Of a stretch of 64,000 nucleotides of DNA, positions 1 to 12,490 are shown one piece after another. Position 1 is the first letter of the stretch; each line of letters opens with the position of its first letter. A model generated the notes under the pieces. It had not been told where the DNA came from. It did not search any database and saw only the letters and a program-made list of their open reading frames with translations. The stretch is from Parietaria judaica (taxonomy: Eukaryota > Streptophyta > Magnoliopsida > Rosales > Urticaceae): assembly GCA_954871525.1 (NCBI GenBank), contig OX940871.1, positions 62,001-126,000 on the forward strand, read 5' to 3'. A program made the position numbers and the translations under genes.

Positions 1-103
1 GATTTTAAAATGACCATCAACTGAAATGGGTGAGCTGTTGGAGATGGAGAGGGGATGCATACTTCAAATGAATGCTTGGTTACATACGTATATATCTTTT
101 TGA

Positions 104-278
104 ATGTTTTATACTCTGAAATCTCATAGCAAACCAAACTTCTTCGAAAAGTCGACGACGTCTTATGTCAGATTTTAAATCATATGTAATGAAGCATGTG
201 ACTAAAGATTTAATGAAAACAAACGATGATAAAAATTGAAAGGGAAATTTACTATAGTTCACTATGTCCCCGTCATTG
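104..278. repeat. Dispersed non-coding repeat, member 1
   Basis: About 175 bp that is closely similar to 12103-12281, which lies inside an intron of the eIF5B fragment. Both members carry the same run from a 'ctgaaatctcatagcaaacc' core to a 'tatgtcccygtca' end, with a few substitutions and a small indel. Here it lies 3' of the last recognisable 5-phosphatase exon. It could be a short transposon or a segment copied between the two loci; no terminal inverted repeats were clear. The rest of 1-684 looks like intron or flank: the 5-phosphatase exon with the conserved WCDR motif is not present in it. Confidence 0.7.
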
Positions 279-684
279 AAGGCACCTTGAAGGCGGGTTT
301 CGAAGATTCCACGGGTTTGTGATTCTGCTTCGGTTTCAAAGGCTGAATTTTCCCTGTTGATGAGAAATCGGACAGTTATTGATAGATACACGAGCAGAAG
401 AGTTCGAAACTAAATTAGGAAAAATAAGAAAGAAAAATACCTGGTTATGGAGTGGGATTTGAATCCATTGAATTGTTGATCTTTAATAAATTAACCAATC
501 CGAAAGATATTTTACAGAAACTTAATTGGATTTTACTTACAATAATATTACAGTGGAAATTGCCATAAAATGTATATACCATCATATTACAGTGGAAAAA
601 ATTGCCATTTTTTGGTTCAATGTCATAGAATGTACACATCAATTTAAGTGTACATTGATACAAGTGTTAGAGCCTTAAAGGTAC

Positions 685-3600
685 CTGCCAAACCAACTTG
701 GTGCTTTTCAAACTTATACGTGGGTGGAAATGTAATAACGGCCTCACGCATTCCTTGAAAGACGTTCCCGGCCGCCATTTCCGCCCTGAGCTGGTCCCTT
801 TCTCTGAGCCAATCAAAGCATCTTTGTGACACAAAATCCCTGGCTTCATCATAAGTAATGTCATCGGGCCGATAATTGAAATCACCGAGAAAGACGAGCA
901 TGTCCACCTCAGATAACTCGGGGATCGCTTCGGATGAGTAAGCAACACCTGCCTGTGAAGGCATCCACATAATTATTATTATTCAACCTCAAATAAAATA
1001 TTCCACTCGTCGCAGGCCGTGAGATCCGTGTTTTCCCTTCACTATGATTCTTACTTGGCTATCTTTACGAGCCCACAAAACCGCCCATGAGAGTCAAATT
1101 TCCGTCTTCCACTCAAGAACGGAAGATATATTTTTTAATCACATATTTTAACATGAAAAACCAAGCGCAAATTTCCACATATGACTAAGGAACTCGCATA
1201 CCCTAAGCATAAAATATTCTAAGCAGAAGTTGCAAAGAGTCTGCCTTGAAATTGCTAGAAAACCAAGCACAGAACCGGTACCAATAAAACTCTAAAACCA
1301 ACAAATAAACAAATGAAGGGGAAGCTTGTAAAAAAAAAATATATAGACTCGGAATGATATAAAAAAAATAAAGCATTTACGTACATTTGCACCGAGAAGC
1401 ACCTGAACGGCAGATGAAGCCCCAACTGCATTACAAAAGGTAACTCGGAGTCAGATTGATAACTAAGCACGTTGAAAAGGCAAGTGAATAGATAGAGCAG
1501 CGTACCTGGTGCAGCGCCGAAAAGGCTAGTTGGCCGGGTGAACGTCATAGTCTGGTATACATGATCAAAGTCGGCATTGCGGCGACCGACTGCTTCAAGA
1601 TGTGCAGCAAAGTGACAGTTAACAAAGCACATTATTCGATCGTACACTCGAATCCTCAAAGCAACGGCTCCCTGGATAAATCTGCACCCCGTCAATTTCC
1701 ATCAAAACAAAAGACACCTATTGCCATTACCGAAGACTCTCACCTTGTTACCAATGGCCCGTCCAAAACCGCATGGAACTGCTGCTGCATCAACATCTCC
1801 AACGTTTGCTCTAAGATTACTTCTCACCCTGAACAATAATTTAATGATAACACCGGACATGTTAATACACAAGGATAAGAAAATGCACGAAACGAAGAGA
1901 AACGACGCATAGTTTAGTGCTTGGTAGGACTAAGCTATGTATTCTAAAATTATTACATTTTGAACCATGTATCATCTATTAAAAAACATACTGTACCGAT
2001 ATATATAATAGATATACTACCTTGAATATATATTTATGTATAAGAAACTTGTAACAAAATACGGAAAAAGTCTTGAGATGAATAAAAAAATATTAGTTTT
2101 TTCGGGTAACTAAAGATCCATTTACATAGATGAGTTTATTTTGTGGGGTATTATAAGACCAACTTTTCCATGAGCACCACTAACCAAGCAGCGATAAGCA
2201 AGCCCGCCAATTGCCGGGAACCAATCCGTTCAAATGTTGATCCCTCGTCCAATGTTTTGCCGATCATATCCAACCACCAGTTCCCGACTGAACTACCCAA
2301 GGCCGACCTACGATAAAAGTTGGATGTGATGAAAATCACAATAATGCCCCTACACTAAAGAGAGATACATTTTTCTAAAATTACAATAACATTCTTACTG
2401 TTTCTCTAGCTGCAGAGACAGCGAGAAAACCAGCCCCCATCTCAACTTCTTGCAGCCCGACGACGACAATGCTGATGTCAGAGGAGACCGACCCTAGCCA
2501 GCTAATGAGCGAGTCGTGAGATGCTCTCTCTTGTCCGACATTCCACGTACCGCTCAAAATCTTTAAATTCTCTATCCTCGTATACGAAGACGCTTTTGCA
2601 GCCAACTCAGAACGCACAATTCCATCGAGCGGTCCCGGTGATGTTACGTTCCATCCCCGAACGCCACCGTGATTCGCCAACGTGAAGATATAACCCTCTC
2701 CGGAAGCCATGCTTATAACTGGGCTGCTGTGAGCCACCCATCCTCCGAGCAAGTTGCCGTCGAGATCCAACACTTGTATAGTCCCGCTTAGGTAACCAAC
2801 CCATATCCGAGTACCGAATGCACAAAGGCACTGAACGGAAGAAGAGTGGTGATGGAAATCCTGTATGCGATTCCCATTCCCGTCCCACTGAACGAGCAAG
2901 CCGTTCGTACTACCACTCCAAACCATCCCATCGATGGTGATAGCAAGTGCTTCGGTTCTTCGAGTATCGTCTCCGAAGGCGCTCTTCGCTGCAACCCGGC
3001 GAACGACATCCGCTGCTCCCATAATTGCATTGCGTGAACGCTGAAAGAATCCGATGGGATTTTGTATCTTTTCTCGTTTTGCACCTAAAATGAACTCTAC
3101 AGAGACATCCTGTGCTAGCGGTATGTCCACCCGATTTTCAGGTTGACCGTCTATATTAAACACTTTCAGTAACTCCCTCGTGCGAGAATCCCTGCACCAT
3201 GGAAACTAGTGGAATATATTAAATCCGTGTATAAAACGAAGTCTACCGATACAATATCTTTGAAATTGAAGCGTACCATAATGCAAATGATAATGGACCA
3301 GCACTCCAGACTTTTGCTCTAGTAGAATCCGACAGCAGGAGCTTAACATCCCAATTCAGTACGTTACCGGTACCGTTAGCCACAACCTGGCTCCTCGGGT
3401 CAATAAATGACCTCTCCACTTGTAATGCAGCCACGGGCCTTTCTTCGGGCGTTAAAGAAAGCGATTTTTCGATTGCTTCCCACGGCCATATATTAATGAC
3501 ACCGGCCTCGGAACCCGACCACAGATCTCCTGAAATATAGATATAACAATGTATAAAAAGTCGGTTTAATCTTGTAATCGGACTCTAATCAATACAGAGA

Positions 3601-4386
3601 AAGGGGTATCCATCGCCTCGGTGAATTCCCGTTGGCCGATTAGTGTTTGTTGATCTAATGCACTGCTCATATTTCGTAAGAGTAACGAAAATTGTTTGAA
3701 GGGTTACCATGAGATGTGATGACAAGAGAAAGAACAGGGCCTCGGTGAGCCTGCCATGATAGTACTTCCTCGGCACTGCCGTCTCGGTCCATGGGCCAGC
3801 ACCGGATCCTGCCGTCCCTGTGGCCGCTCCACACCACCCGCGTAGCCTCGTCCGCCACCAAGCACAGCGCCGCGGACATGCCCACAGACTCCCTGAACGG
3901 CACAGCGTCCTCCTCTCCCCCGCTCGCAAAGAGATCACCTAGCCGCCAAACACGCAGCCCGCACTCCGCGGCCGCCCAGAGCTGCCCGCACGCAGGGGCG
4001 GCCGCGAGCGCGCGCAGGAACACCCCTGCCTGCGCCTCCCGGAACGGGCGCGGCCTCAGCTCCAGGGGAACCGGCCGCCGCGGGTGCACCGCGGCCCGAG
4101 CCGGCACGCGGAAAACCCCGGAGCCTCCGCCGCTTGCCACAAACTCCAGCAGTGGAGGAGCGGCGACGTGGCCCGAGTCCGCGAGAGCGAGGTTCCGGTC
4201 CAGGAATTGGAGCATGTAATCAATACGCCTCGAGGCCAACTCCACGGAGGCGGCCTCGGAGGGGCGTTCCTCCTCGTCCTCGTCGGAGGAGTCGAGGAAG
4301 AGGCCTTCGCGGTTCGACGATTGCCGGAAATCACCGGTGCCGGTGCCGATGAAGAGACCGCAGACATCATCATCATCCGGGTTCAT
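685..4386 (-). CDS. Type II inositol polyphosphate 5-phosphatase with N-terminal WD40 domain (FRA3/5PTase12-14 type), copy A, 3' part not in view
   Basis: Hydrolyses the 5-phosphate of inositol phosphates or phosphoinositides. Eight exons can be read on the minus strand: 4386-3708, 3529-3277, 3191-2399, 2307-2185, 1828-1744, 1671-1506, 1425-1385 and 948-685. All have GT-AG borders and phases that join in frame, giving about 801 codons. Residues 1-500 form an acidic leader and WD40-like repeats ([38 protein letters not shown]). The phosphatase domain starts near residue 521 (GTWNVG), then LQEVEMGAG near 557, NCHFAAH near 664 and the catalytic GDFNYR near 736. The last exon ends at KHQVGLAG. 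The family's next exon, carrying PAWCDR and leading to a C-terminal domain (total about 1100-1190 residues), is absent down to position 1. It may lie left of the window, or be lost as in copy B. An in-frame upstream ATG at 4419 is less likely. Confidence 0.88.
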
Positions 4387-7300
4387 TTCGCAAGAATCTT
4401 GGCAATATGTTGAGCTCAATCGAAGCTTTCTGTGTACCCAATTGCCATGAAATCAAAACGAAAGCTTCATTGCAGAGCTCAAGAACAAATATCGATTGGA
4501 AACTATATAGTTGGAAACTATCTGTATCAAATGAATGTGAAGTTCAGCAAAAAAAAAAAAAAAACACACAGTACAATGGATAATTCGTACGGAAACAGAA
4601 GCGAGCTGGTGATCGATACGCAGAATTCGCGGCGAGAAAGTGGAAGAGTGTTTGGGAGACGAGAAAATCAGCGAGATTCGTCCAGAGAGAGAGTTGAGAA
4701 GTTTGACGAAACGAGAGTGAGGACAGATCATCATCGATGGAGGGGAAGCGCGTGGATGGAACGTGGTGTTTGAGCGCGTGGTGGAACTGACTCAACTGGA
4801 TTTCGGAGGAAACGACGTTGAACCGGAGAAACGACAATGAGAAAGAAAATGACTGTGAACGACAATAATTGGACTCAGAATGTAGATGTAGTTTTTATTT
4901 GTGTTACTCTAGGGGTGAAACCGGCCTGTGTATCCCCTTTTTTAGTCGGGTTTGGTAAAAAAAAAATCTACAAATATCCAGGGCCCAGAGAATCGAGTTT
5001 TATTTTGAAAACCCGTAAGGTTGAAGCAACGTGTTATCGGACATTCAACTGGCTGTCCCAAGATCAAGAATGAATAAGGAGTGTCCGGAAAGTTTTCATT
5101 GGATAAAGAGCTAGAAAGACCGCCCGGAAAACCGAGTTTAACCAAGTCGAAAGACGAGAGAAAACATATGGTTTTTTATCAGTGAAAACTCGTGACCAAC
5201 TTAAGAACAATATTTTTAAACCCAAAAATATAAATATGATTTAACACTATTTAGCAAAAATAATTATAAGAAAAAAAAGTAGTGTAAAATATTATTTATC
5301 ACGTGCCAATCATTTTTAATCTCATGTGTTTTCATTTATATAGCTCAAAACACTTGTTGTTTATCCTAACGTGTTAAATTTATGTCTTTTTGTCTTTCTT
5401 TCTCGTTGAGGCCTATTATTCGAGCTCCGATAATATATAACACACTTATCTTACCAAATAAACTAAAATTAAATAAAATAAACAATATTAATCCTCTAAA
5501 ATGAAATTCCGGTGTTTAGAAATATCCGGGGACATAGCTTTCTGGCAATAGAAAGAGCTATTTTTCGGTAACAATCGGCGAGGCAGTGACTCTTCGTATT
5601 GGGATAACGGAGGTAGTTAGAAAATCTCTACCACCAAACGATCTTGACATCATCACGGAAGACATTCAAAGCGGTTGTCCGTGCTTTGATCAGCACGAGT
5701 TGGATCGGCATCTTGTTATTAGTGTAATCTTGTGTTTCGGCTTTGTTATGAATTTTTACTTTTATAATAAGAAATTAAATGGTACGAAAGAAAATTTAAA
5801 AAAAAATGTGTTGATGATAATTGACATCAGTGAGTAAGTAAAAGATGACAACAAGTGGAACTAAAATAAACGACACCTTTCGTGGATGCACTTAAAGAAG
5901 ACTCTACAAGACTACAACTATATATTTAGTTATTTATAGCCCAATTGGCTCAATGACGAGTATATATGCAACTATATATTATATATAAAGTTAATAAAGG
6001 AATGAATATTGTAATATTTTAGTGGCATAAACTAATTTTGTTTTACAGTTATCATTAACATTTTATTTCCTTTTTCTTTAATTGATTTAATAGAATTTTT
6101 AATATATTATTGACAATTTTGTATATATTTCTTTTCAAATAGCATGTGATTAAGGCTTAACGGCGCATATCTAAAATCTTGTTAAATTAATAAAAAAGTG
6201 AGTGAAATTTAATTTTAATAAGAAATGAAATAATGAAATAATGAATATCAACAAATAAAAATAAAAATATACCACTGTTAATCTCATTTACATATAAGTT
6301 ATATTTTGACGATAATGATGAAATATATGGAGGGTTATATGATAACACTATATATGCTATGACCTTTGTTATTATATAAAACAAATCACATGTAATTAAG
6401 TTTAGTGGTCCAAATCTCCTTATCCTTTGCTATAATCATTACATGATTTATGGTTGAAATTATGAAATTAGATGTTATATATGAAATTTATGTTATTTAA
6501 CGGTCCTGTCTATTTTTATATATACATTTGTTGTTTTAAGATCAAGTAGAATTAAGAAGAACGTACGAAATATTCAAAATATATATTCATTAAGACCTAA
6601 AAGTTCATACACATACATTCGATTTTCGGTACAAATAAAAAATACACACCGCCGAAAATCGCACCTTATTCATTCCAAATTATACTGATTTATAAAATAT
6701 TGCCATCGGTTTTGGTCTATGAATCGGTTTCACGGCCTTTGGTTTTTCAGACTTATTGGGTATCCGAGGATATTCTCATCACGGGATGCCGGAATGCGGG
6801 TTTTTCGGGTACTTACAGTATCTTCATACAAGTAATTAAACACAAGGTTTTTCTAATTTTCTTTGTTTAATGATTTGTGTTCTTCAAATGTACATTAATT
6901 AGATCTTATCATGTTTGTAAATTTAAATAATCGACACTTATCGATAGCCTCGGTAGTATTATACTAAAATAATATGCTTAAGATTATTATTGGTGGACTT
7001 CTAGAAGATTGATCTCATTTAAATCTCAACTATATATTATTATATATGCTAAGCTGTCCTTGAAATATTAATCAGAGACTAATAATTTTTCTTTTGTTCT
7101 TCTTTATTTTATCTAATCTAATTTAATTAATTTTATTATATATTAAATGAGGGAATGCAATTCCGGTTCCTCTTTTACCAATTGCGGGCAGAATCGGAAT
7201 TAATGATTCCAACTCCTGTTTTACCGGAATTACAAATTAAAAATTTACCTTTCTAAAAATTGAAGTAAAATATCAAATTAATATATGCACCGTCGGTCGT

Positions 7301-8067
7301 AAAAAAAACTAAGGAGATGGTGCTAAACGGAATTATATATATTTTTAAAATCTGAATTCGGGAGTTCTAAAATACCGTGATACCGCGAATTAACACCGTA
7401 TTGTAAACCGTTGAATTGTCAAATAGATTTGAGAAGTGAGATGGGTTTGAATTGAAGCAAGAAGGGGAAAGCTGGATGTTGCTGGCGCATGATTGTAGCC
7501 TAAGATCTCTTCTAATTTTCTAAATTACGCCAGAAACTTAGGCCCTTGATTCTTGGAATTAATCCTCAAAACTAGGGTTCAACAAGTTCACATATCATGA
7601 CTACTTGTGACACATTTGCCCTCACAGAAAATCAATCCTAATTGTACAAGTAGAAATTTGAATCCGGACACAAGACACGAAACAGTAATGACACGGAGTA
7701 AATGAGTTCATGACCGTTAATGGGTTTGAGTTCGATAGAAAAAAGTTATGATACTCTCACTCCCAATACTATAATATATGTACATATTTTGTCCAATTTA
7801 ATTTATCTTTCTATCTTTCTGAATTTCTGTTCCGTAAGTAATAATAATATAAAAAACCGGCATCTTCCAATGCCGGTCCTTCAATAGCGTGGTTCGACTT
7901 GTGTCGTTTCAGCTGGAAGTTAGCAAAAAGAAAATTGACACAACAAATATATATTTTTAATTTTTATAAGAATTGTCATTTAAGCTCTACAAAACTTATC
8001 ACATAAATACTTTTTTGGACGCGAGTAACCTTAAAATCTTTAATAATATAACATGCTTCGAAAAAGC

Positions 8068-8098
<31 letters not shown>

Positions 8099-8425
8099 GT
8101 CGTTTCAACAGGTGCATCATTTTTAATATTATTTTACATGCCCAAAATATATATATATATATACATTGAACTGATATATATATATATATTTAAATTTTAA
8201 TCATATTTTACTATGAACAATATTGTCTGTTATAATAAAATAAAACAAATAGTGATATTTTCTTAATAAAATATTTTATGTTTTGATAAAACACTATACA
8301 TATATGATAAAATCATAAGAATCAATCTAAAAGTTAAACAAAGATTCACTATGTCCTCTAAAAATTAATTAGTTAAGGTTGGTAGTACTTTAATAACAGT
8401 TTGTGATAATAAAAAATTGTGGCAG
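4387..8425. other. Intergenic region, copy A
   Basis: AT-rich DNA between the divergent 5-phosphatase start and the P450 fragment. 4387-4840 holds the 5-phosphatase leader and probable promoter, with an A-run near 4550. A hAT-MITE-like start ('aggggtgaaaccgg') lies near 4911. An open stretch at 5565-5837 (plus) encodes a protein-like segment (IGEAVTLRIGITEVVRKSL, then NDLDIITEDIQSGC) that I do not recognise; it could be an exon remnant. No N-terminal P450 exon was seen anywhere here. TA microsatellites sit at about 8070-8190. Confidence 0.6.
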
Positions 8426-10767
8426 GCAAGAGAGAAAATCATATTGAAGATAAACCGAACAATCGAAGTTTACCGGCAAGGCGGGTCGACGGAAGCAAGC
8501 AATGGCGTGCTTGGAAGGCTTTTGGAGGAGGAAAGCTTACCGGACGAGGCAGTGGCTGATTTCATCATCAACCTTCTCTTTGCGGGCAACGAAACCACCG
8601 CGAAAACGATGCTCTTCGCTGTGTATTTCCTCACTCATTGTCCCTCGGCTCTCAACCAATTATTGGTACTAATTATTTTCATATCATCCCTAACTAGGTA
8701 TATCATACTTGAAATGAATATGAATCAAATATAGCATATCGAAAATCGGATGATCCATATCCGATTTTTATTTTTCGTTTGAAAATGGACATGAAAATTT
8801 TGCTATCGTGTGAAAAAAAAATGAAAACATAATTTTTGTCTCCGTTTTCCATTTTTTTAGCGGTAACTAAAATAAATTGAACTAAGATAGATAATTGCCC
8901 TTTGTACTTTATTAAACTGTATAAGAGAATCGACTTTCGGGTGTCTCAATTGATCAATTTTATTTTTAATAAAAGCAAATAAATAAATTTATATTCCCGT
9001 AGCAAGACCGAAATAGAACTTTATGTTTCTTCTTTTTTTGGCGGACCGGATATGAAATGGATGTCCAACCTCGGACAGATGAAATTAACAAGACTATATC
9101 TACGTCTAGATAAGAATATATTTGATATACAATATATATGTGTATATATATATATATTCTAATTTTGTTATTCATTTTACAATGATGAATGAAAAGGGTG
9201 AGCAAGAAGGTCTTCAAAGGAGCTCCAATGGAGATGAGAAAATGCTTACTTGGGAGGACTACAAAGCCATGCCTTTTACTCAATGTGTGAGTTATTATTC
9301 CTAAAATATTATATTCACTTTACATAGTTTTATTATCATAATATATAATAAAATTGTAGCTATTCTTTTCTTATATGTTTGTATAATACTTATGTTTAGG
9401 TGATTGATGAAACACTACGAATTGGTGGCATTGCTATTTGGTTGATGAGAGAAGCAAGAGAAGATGTTAAATATCAAGGTCATCTCAATTTCTATAATTT
9501 CTCTATCAAGTAGGGTGAAACCGAGACCGAGACCGCAAACTTATTTTTTTCCTTCTCCAATGTTTAGAGTAAAACTGCTTTCAATTATTGGATTTTGCAT
9601 CTGTAATACAGATAAAGAAACTGAAACTGAATACGAAGTAAAGTCGCAATTACATTTTTGGATAAGCACGTTTTTTTTTTTTTTTTTTTTTTTTATCGAG
9701 AACCAAGCCAGGTCCGGGTTGGTCCGATTTTTTTTTTTTAAAAAAAAGTGTCATACATGTCCTTGCCACCTCACAAGTCCTTGAATAAACACAATATAAT
9801 TTCAATTTTTTTTTAGATTATGTGATTCCGAAAGGAAGCTTTGTGGTGCCGTTTCTGTCCGCGGTACATTTGGATGAGAATGTGTACAATGAAGCTCTCA
9901 CTTTCAATCCATGGAGATGGATGGACCCCGAAAACCAGGTATTTTTAGCTTTCAACAATAATAATAATTCGCGTTACAGTTTGTGATATGAATCTGTTTT
10001 CTCGGTTCCATACCGTTTCATATTTTAAAGCTCTATAGTGAAAATTGAGGGATCCGGTCAATAGGCCGGTTCCAAAAGATCTACGGTTTTAGACCTTTTG
10101 GATAAGGGTGTTTTGTAATAGACCTTTTGCGGTTATTTAATTTAGCCGTTATTTTTTTTCTTCTTCTTTTAAGTGTGTTAAACTTCAATAGTATAATAAT
10201 CTATGTTACAAACATAATTTTATATAAATAACTAAAAATGCGAGTTTTAGGGTGGAAGCGGTCGCTTAGGGACGATAGGATAGAGCCCTAATAGTTTACG
10301 CTTCACGACCTTTCGAATTCGGGATATTATCTAATTGGCATTTTAGGACTAATTAATTCTTCTTCTTTGTTTGTGATTTTTCGTAAATTTCCTTCTTATT
10401 TTTCTTAATCAGGAAAAACGGAATTGGCGAAACAGCCCAGTTTATGCTCCTTTCGGAGGAGGGGCAAGGTTTTGTCCCGGAGCTGAGCTTGGTCGCCTGC
10501 AAATTGCTCTTTTTCTCCATTACTTTGTCACAACTTATGGGTATTTTCATTTCTTCCTCTATATATAAAATTAATATAATTATGATATATATATATATAT
10601 ATAAACATAAATTATCATGAATTAAGTGACAAAAAAACCTTGTCGTTTGCAGGTGGAATCAAACGAAGGAAGATAGGATGTTGTTTTTCCCGTCCGCTAG
10701 ATTAGTGAATGGGTTCCAATTGTGCTTAAAGAGACGCCAAACGACGACGTTTCAAGCCTCTACTTGA
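8426..10767 (+). pseudogene. Cytochrome P450, CYP85 clan, CYP724-like: C-terminal half only, copy A
   Basis: Six exons (8426-8665, 9197-9286, 9400-9478, 9817-9938, 10413-10540, 10653-10767) join in frame into 257 residues plus a stop. Diagnostic motifs are present: I-helix AGNETT, K-helix ETLR, meander FNPWRW, and the heme loop FGGGARFCPGAE with its cysteine ligand. The stretch IDETLRIGGIAIWLMREA and the ending SARLVNGFQ resemble CYP724, a steroid (brassinosteroid-type) hydroxylase family. A whole P450 has about 470-500 residues; the membrane anchor, A-H helices and substrate-recognition half are missing, and 4 kb upstream shows no exons for them. The first visible exon starts at a normal acceptor, so this is a 5'-truncated gene. 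Copy A has Leu at the 10682 codon where copy B and the third copy have Ser. Long poly-T and MITE-like sequence lies in the third intron. It is unlikely to make an active enzyme. Confidence 0.85.
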
Positions 10768-11610
10768 AACAAAAGCTTTCATGTCGTTTTCTGTACACTG
10801 CTACATTATATATATATATATTTTTTTTATTTTTTTGAGGAATTGTCCTTTTTATATATTGCTGTGTTGATGTACAAAGTTCCAAAGTTTTTTGATGTAG
10901 CGGTGTTGACTTTGTACATGTAGCTATAAGATGCTTGTATTATTTTATATTTTCGTATAAATATATATATTGTATTCGTTATTTGATAAATATTTATTTA
11001 CTTAGTGTAAATATGCAGTCCCGTATTATTAGGCTAAGGTTCCGAAACAAAAAAGGAAACTACAAGAAAATAAGGCAGCAAAATGCCACAAATCCCGAAA
11101 GCAATAAACGGAAAGGCGTAAAATAACCGAAACCAAAGTCTCCAATAAACATAACCAATCAAAATATACCAGCCACAACAAAACAATACAAAATCTGTTT
11201 GAGATATTTTGTGATTGATAATTAAATTATGTGATTAAACCGCGAGAAGCTAAACTTTTATATATTATACAGTTCATAAATATTAACACAATATTTGAAT
11301 GACACATGTGATGCGCTGACGATTTTGATGATCATATGAACTTGCTCGATAAAATTACCCCTAATTAAACTCTTACTTGATACTTAATAGCCTCACTACA
11401 TAAAAATTATAAGAAATAATAATACTTGTTATTTACATACTATTTTTCTTAAGTAAACCGATTTCTACATTAACAATTATATGGAGATGAGAACCTAAAG
11501 AAGCCAAAGTAAGTAAAATTGTTGAACTATCGAGGTACCGCTTAGAAAAATAAAGTCTAGGAAGGTAAATAAAGGTGTAAAATAACCGAAAATAGTCTCC
11601 GATATCGTTC
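10768..11610. other. Intergenic region, copy A
   Basis: Shared 3' flank of two convergent gene fragments (P450 on plus, eIF5B on minus). The part up to about 11235 is repeated, diverged, at 38570-38900 downstream of the third P450 fragment. No gene seen. Confidence 0.6.
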
Positions 11611-12490
11611 TCATTGGATCTTGAAGAGGGTCTTCAGTTTAGTGACCAGCCTCCAGTCTTCCTTGGACAGGTCCTCCTGAACATACGATAAGCGCGTTAC
11701 AAACGACGTGGGTTGATATAAATTATGGAAGATTGAGAGTTCCAACTTACTTGGTAAGCTTTCAGCGCATCGATCGATTTTCTCGAGATGTGGCTGACAA
11801 GCTCGTCCTCGATCTCGAAATGCCTGCCATACATTTTCTGTTGTTCTTCGGGATCGCTGCCAACGATCTGCAAAAGAAACGGCCGTTAAAGTCCTTAAGA
11901 AGAGCTCCGGTCATGCTCTCGAAAGCAACGGCCGTTAAATTTTGTTTTTTGGTACCTTAATGGAGACTTGAGAGCCTTTCTTGGCAGTGTCGACATCTTC
12001 ATTGTTTTTCTTTTTAATGGACGCGATCCGCCCGATATCGATGAATTTCCTCTGAGGAATGCATATTGGACTCCCAACCTACACACAAACAAGAGGTACC
12101 AAAATGTTGTATACACTGAAATCTCATAGCAAACCAAAGTTCTTCGAAAAGTCGACGTATTATGCCAGATTTTAAATCATATGTAATGAAGTATGTGCAT
12201 TGTAAGTGACTAAAGATTTAATGAAAACAAACGATGATAAAAATTGAAGGGGAAATTTACTATAATTTACTATGTCCCTGTCAAGCGAGAATTTATTAGA
12301 GATTTCGATTAAAATAAAAAGAAGGGTAAGCGGTAGTACCTTCGCGATGCCCTCCAAAACATCAACTCCGAGAACAATTGGGTCCTTCGCTCTGAACACG
12401 CCGTTCGGTAATATCTTAAGAACGCAAGGGAACACCGCTTCATCGGCCGCCTCCTTCTTCTTTTCCTCCTTGAGGTTCTTGATGTAGGCT
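11611..12490 (-). pseudogene. eIF5B C-terminal fragment, copy A
   Basis: Eukaryotic eIF5B is the IF2-type GTPase that joins ribosomal subunits at initiation. Four exons (12490-12340, 12078-11956, 11867-11751, 11676-11611) join in frame into about 151 residues ending in the typical C-terminus TLFKIQ. Recognisable segments are AYIKNLKEEKKKEAADEA, VFPCVLKILPN, DPIVLGVDVLEGIAKV, then PICIPQRKFIDIGRIASIK, EEQQKMYGRHFEIEDELVS and HISRKSIDALK. This corresponds to the C-terminal domain that contacts eIF1A. The GTPase domain and domains II-III (several hundred residues in a whole protein) are absent, and 12491-13792 holds no further exons. The first exon begins at a normal acceptor, so the fragment was cut within or upstream of an intron. 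Its first intron contains the dispersed repeat at 12103-12281. Frames are open, so the truncation may be recent. Confidence 0.87.
12103..12281. repeat. Dispersed non-coding repeat, member 2
   Basis: Near-copy of 104-278, lying in the first intron of the eIF5B fragment. It carries about 10 extra bases ('tgcattgtaa' region near 12197) relative to member 1. The same pair exists in copy B (41860-42034 and 53857-54035). Confidence 0.7.

Noticed and set aside
3791..4413. Long plus-strand open frames opposite the first 5-phosphatase exon
   Set aside because: They are Arg/Pro/Ala-rich shadows of the GC-rich exon on the minus strand, with no recognisable domain.
7856..7877. Perfect 8-bp hairpin (ACCGGCAT / ATGCCGGT)
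   Set aside because: No CTRR end or other transposon feature follows it and it is too short for a microRNA precursor; probably chance.
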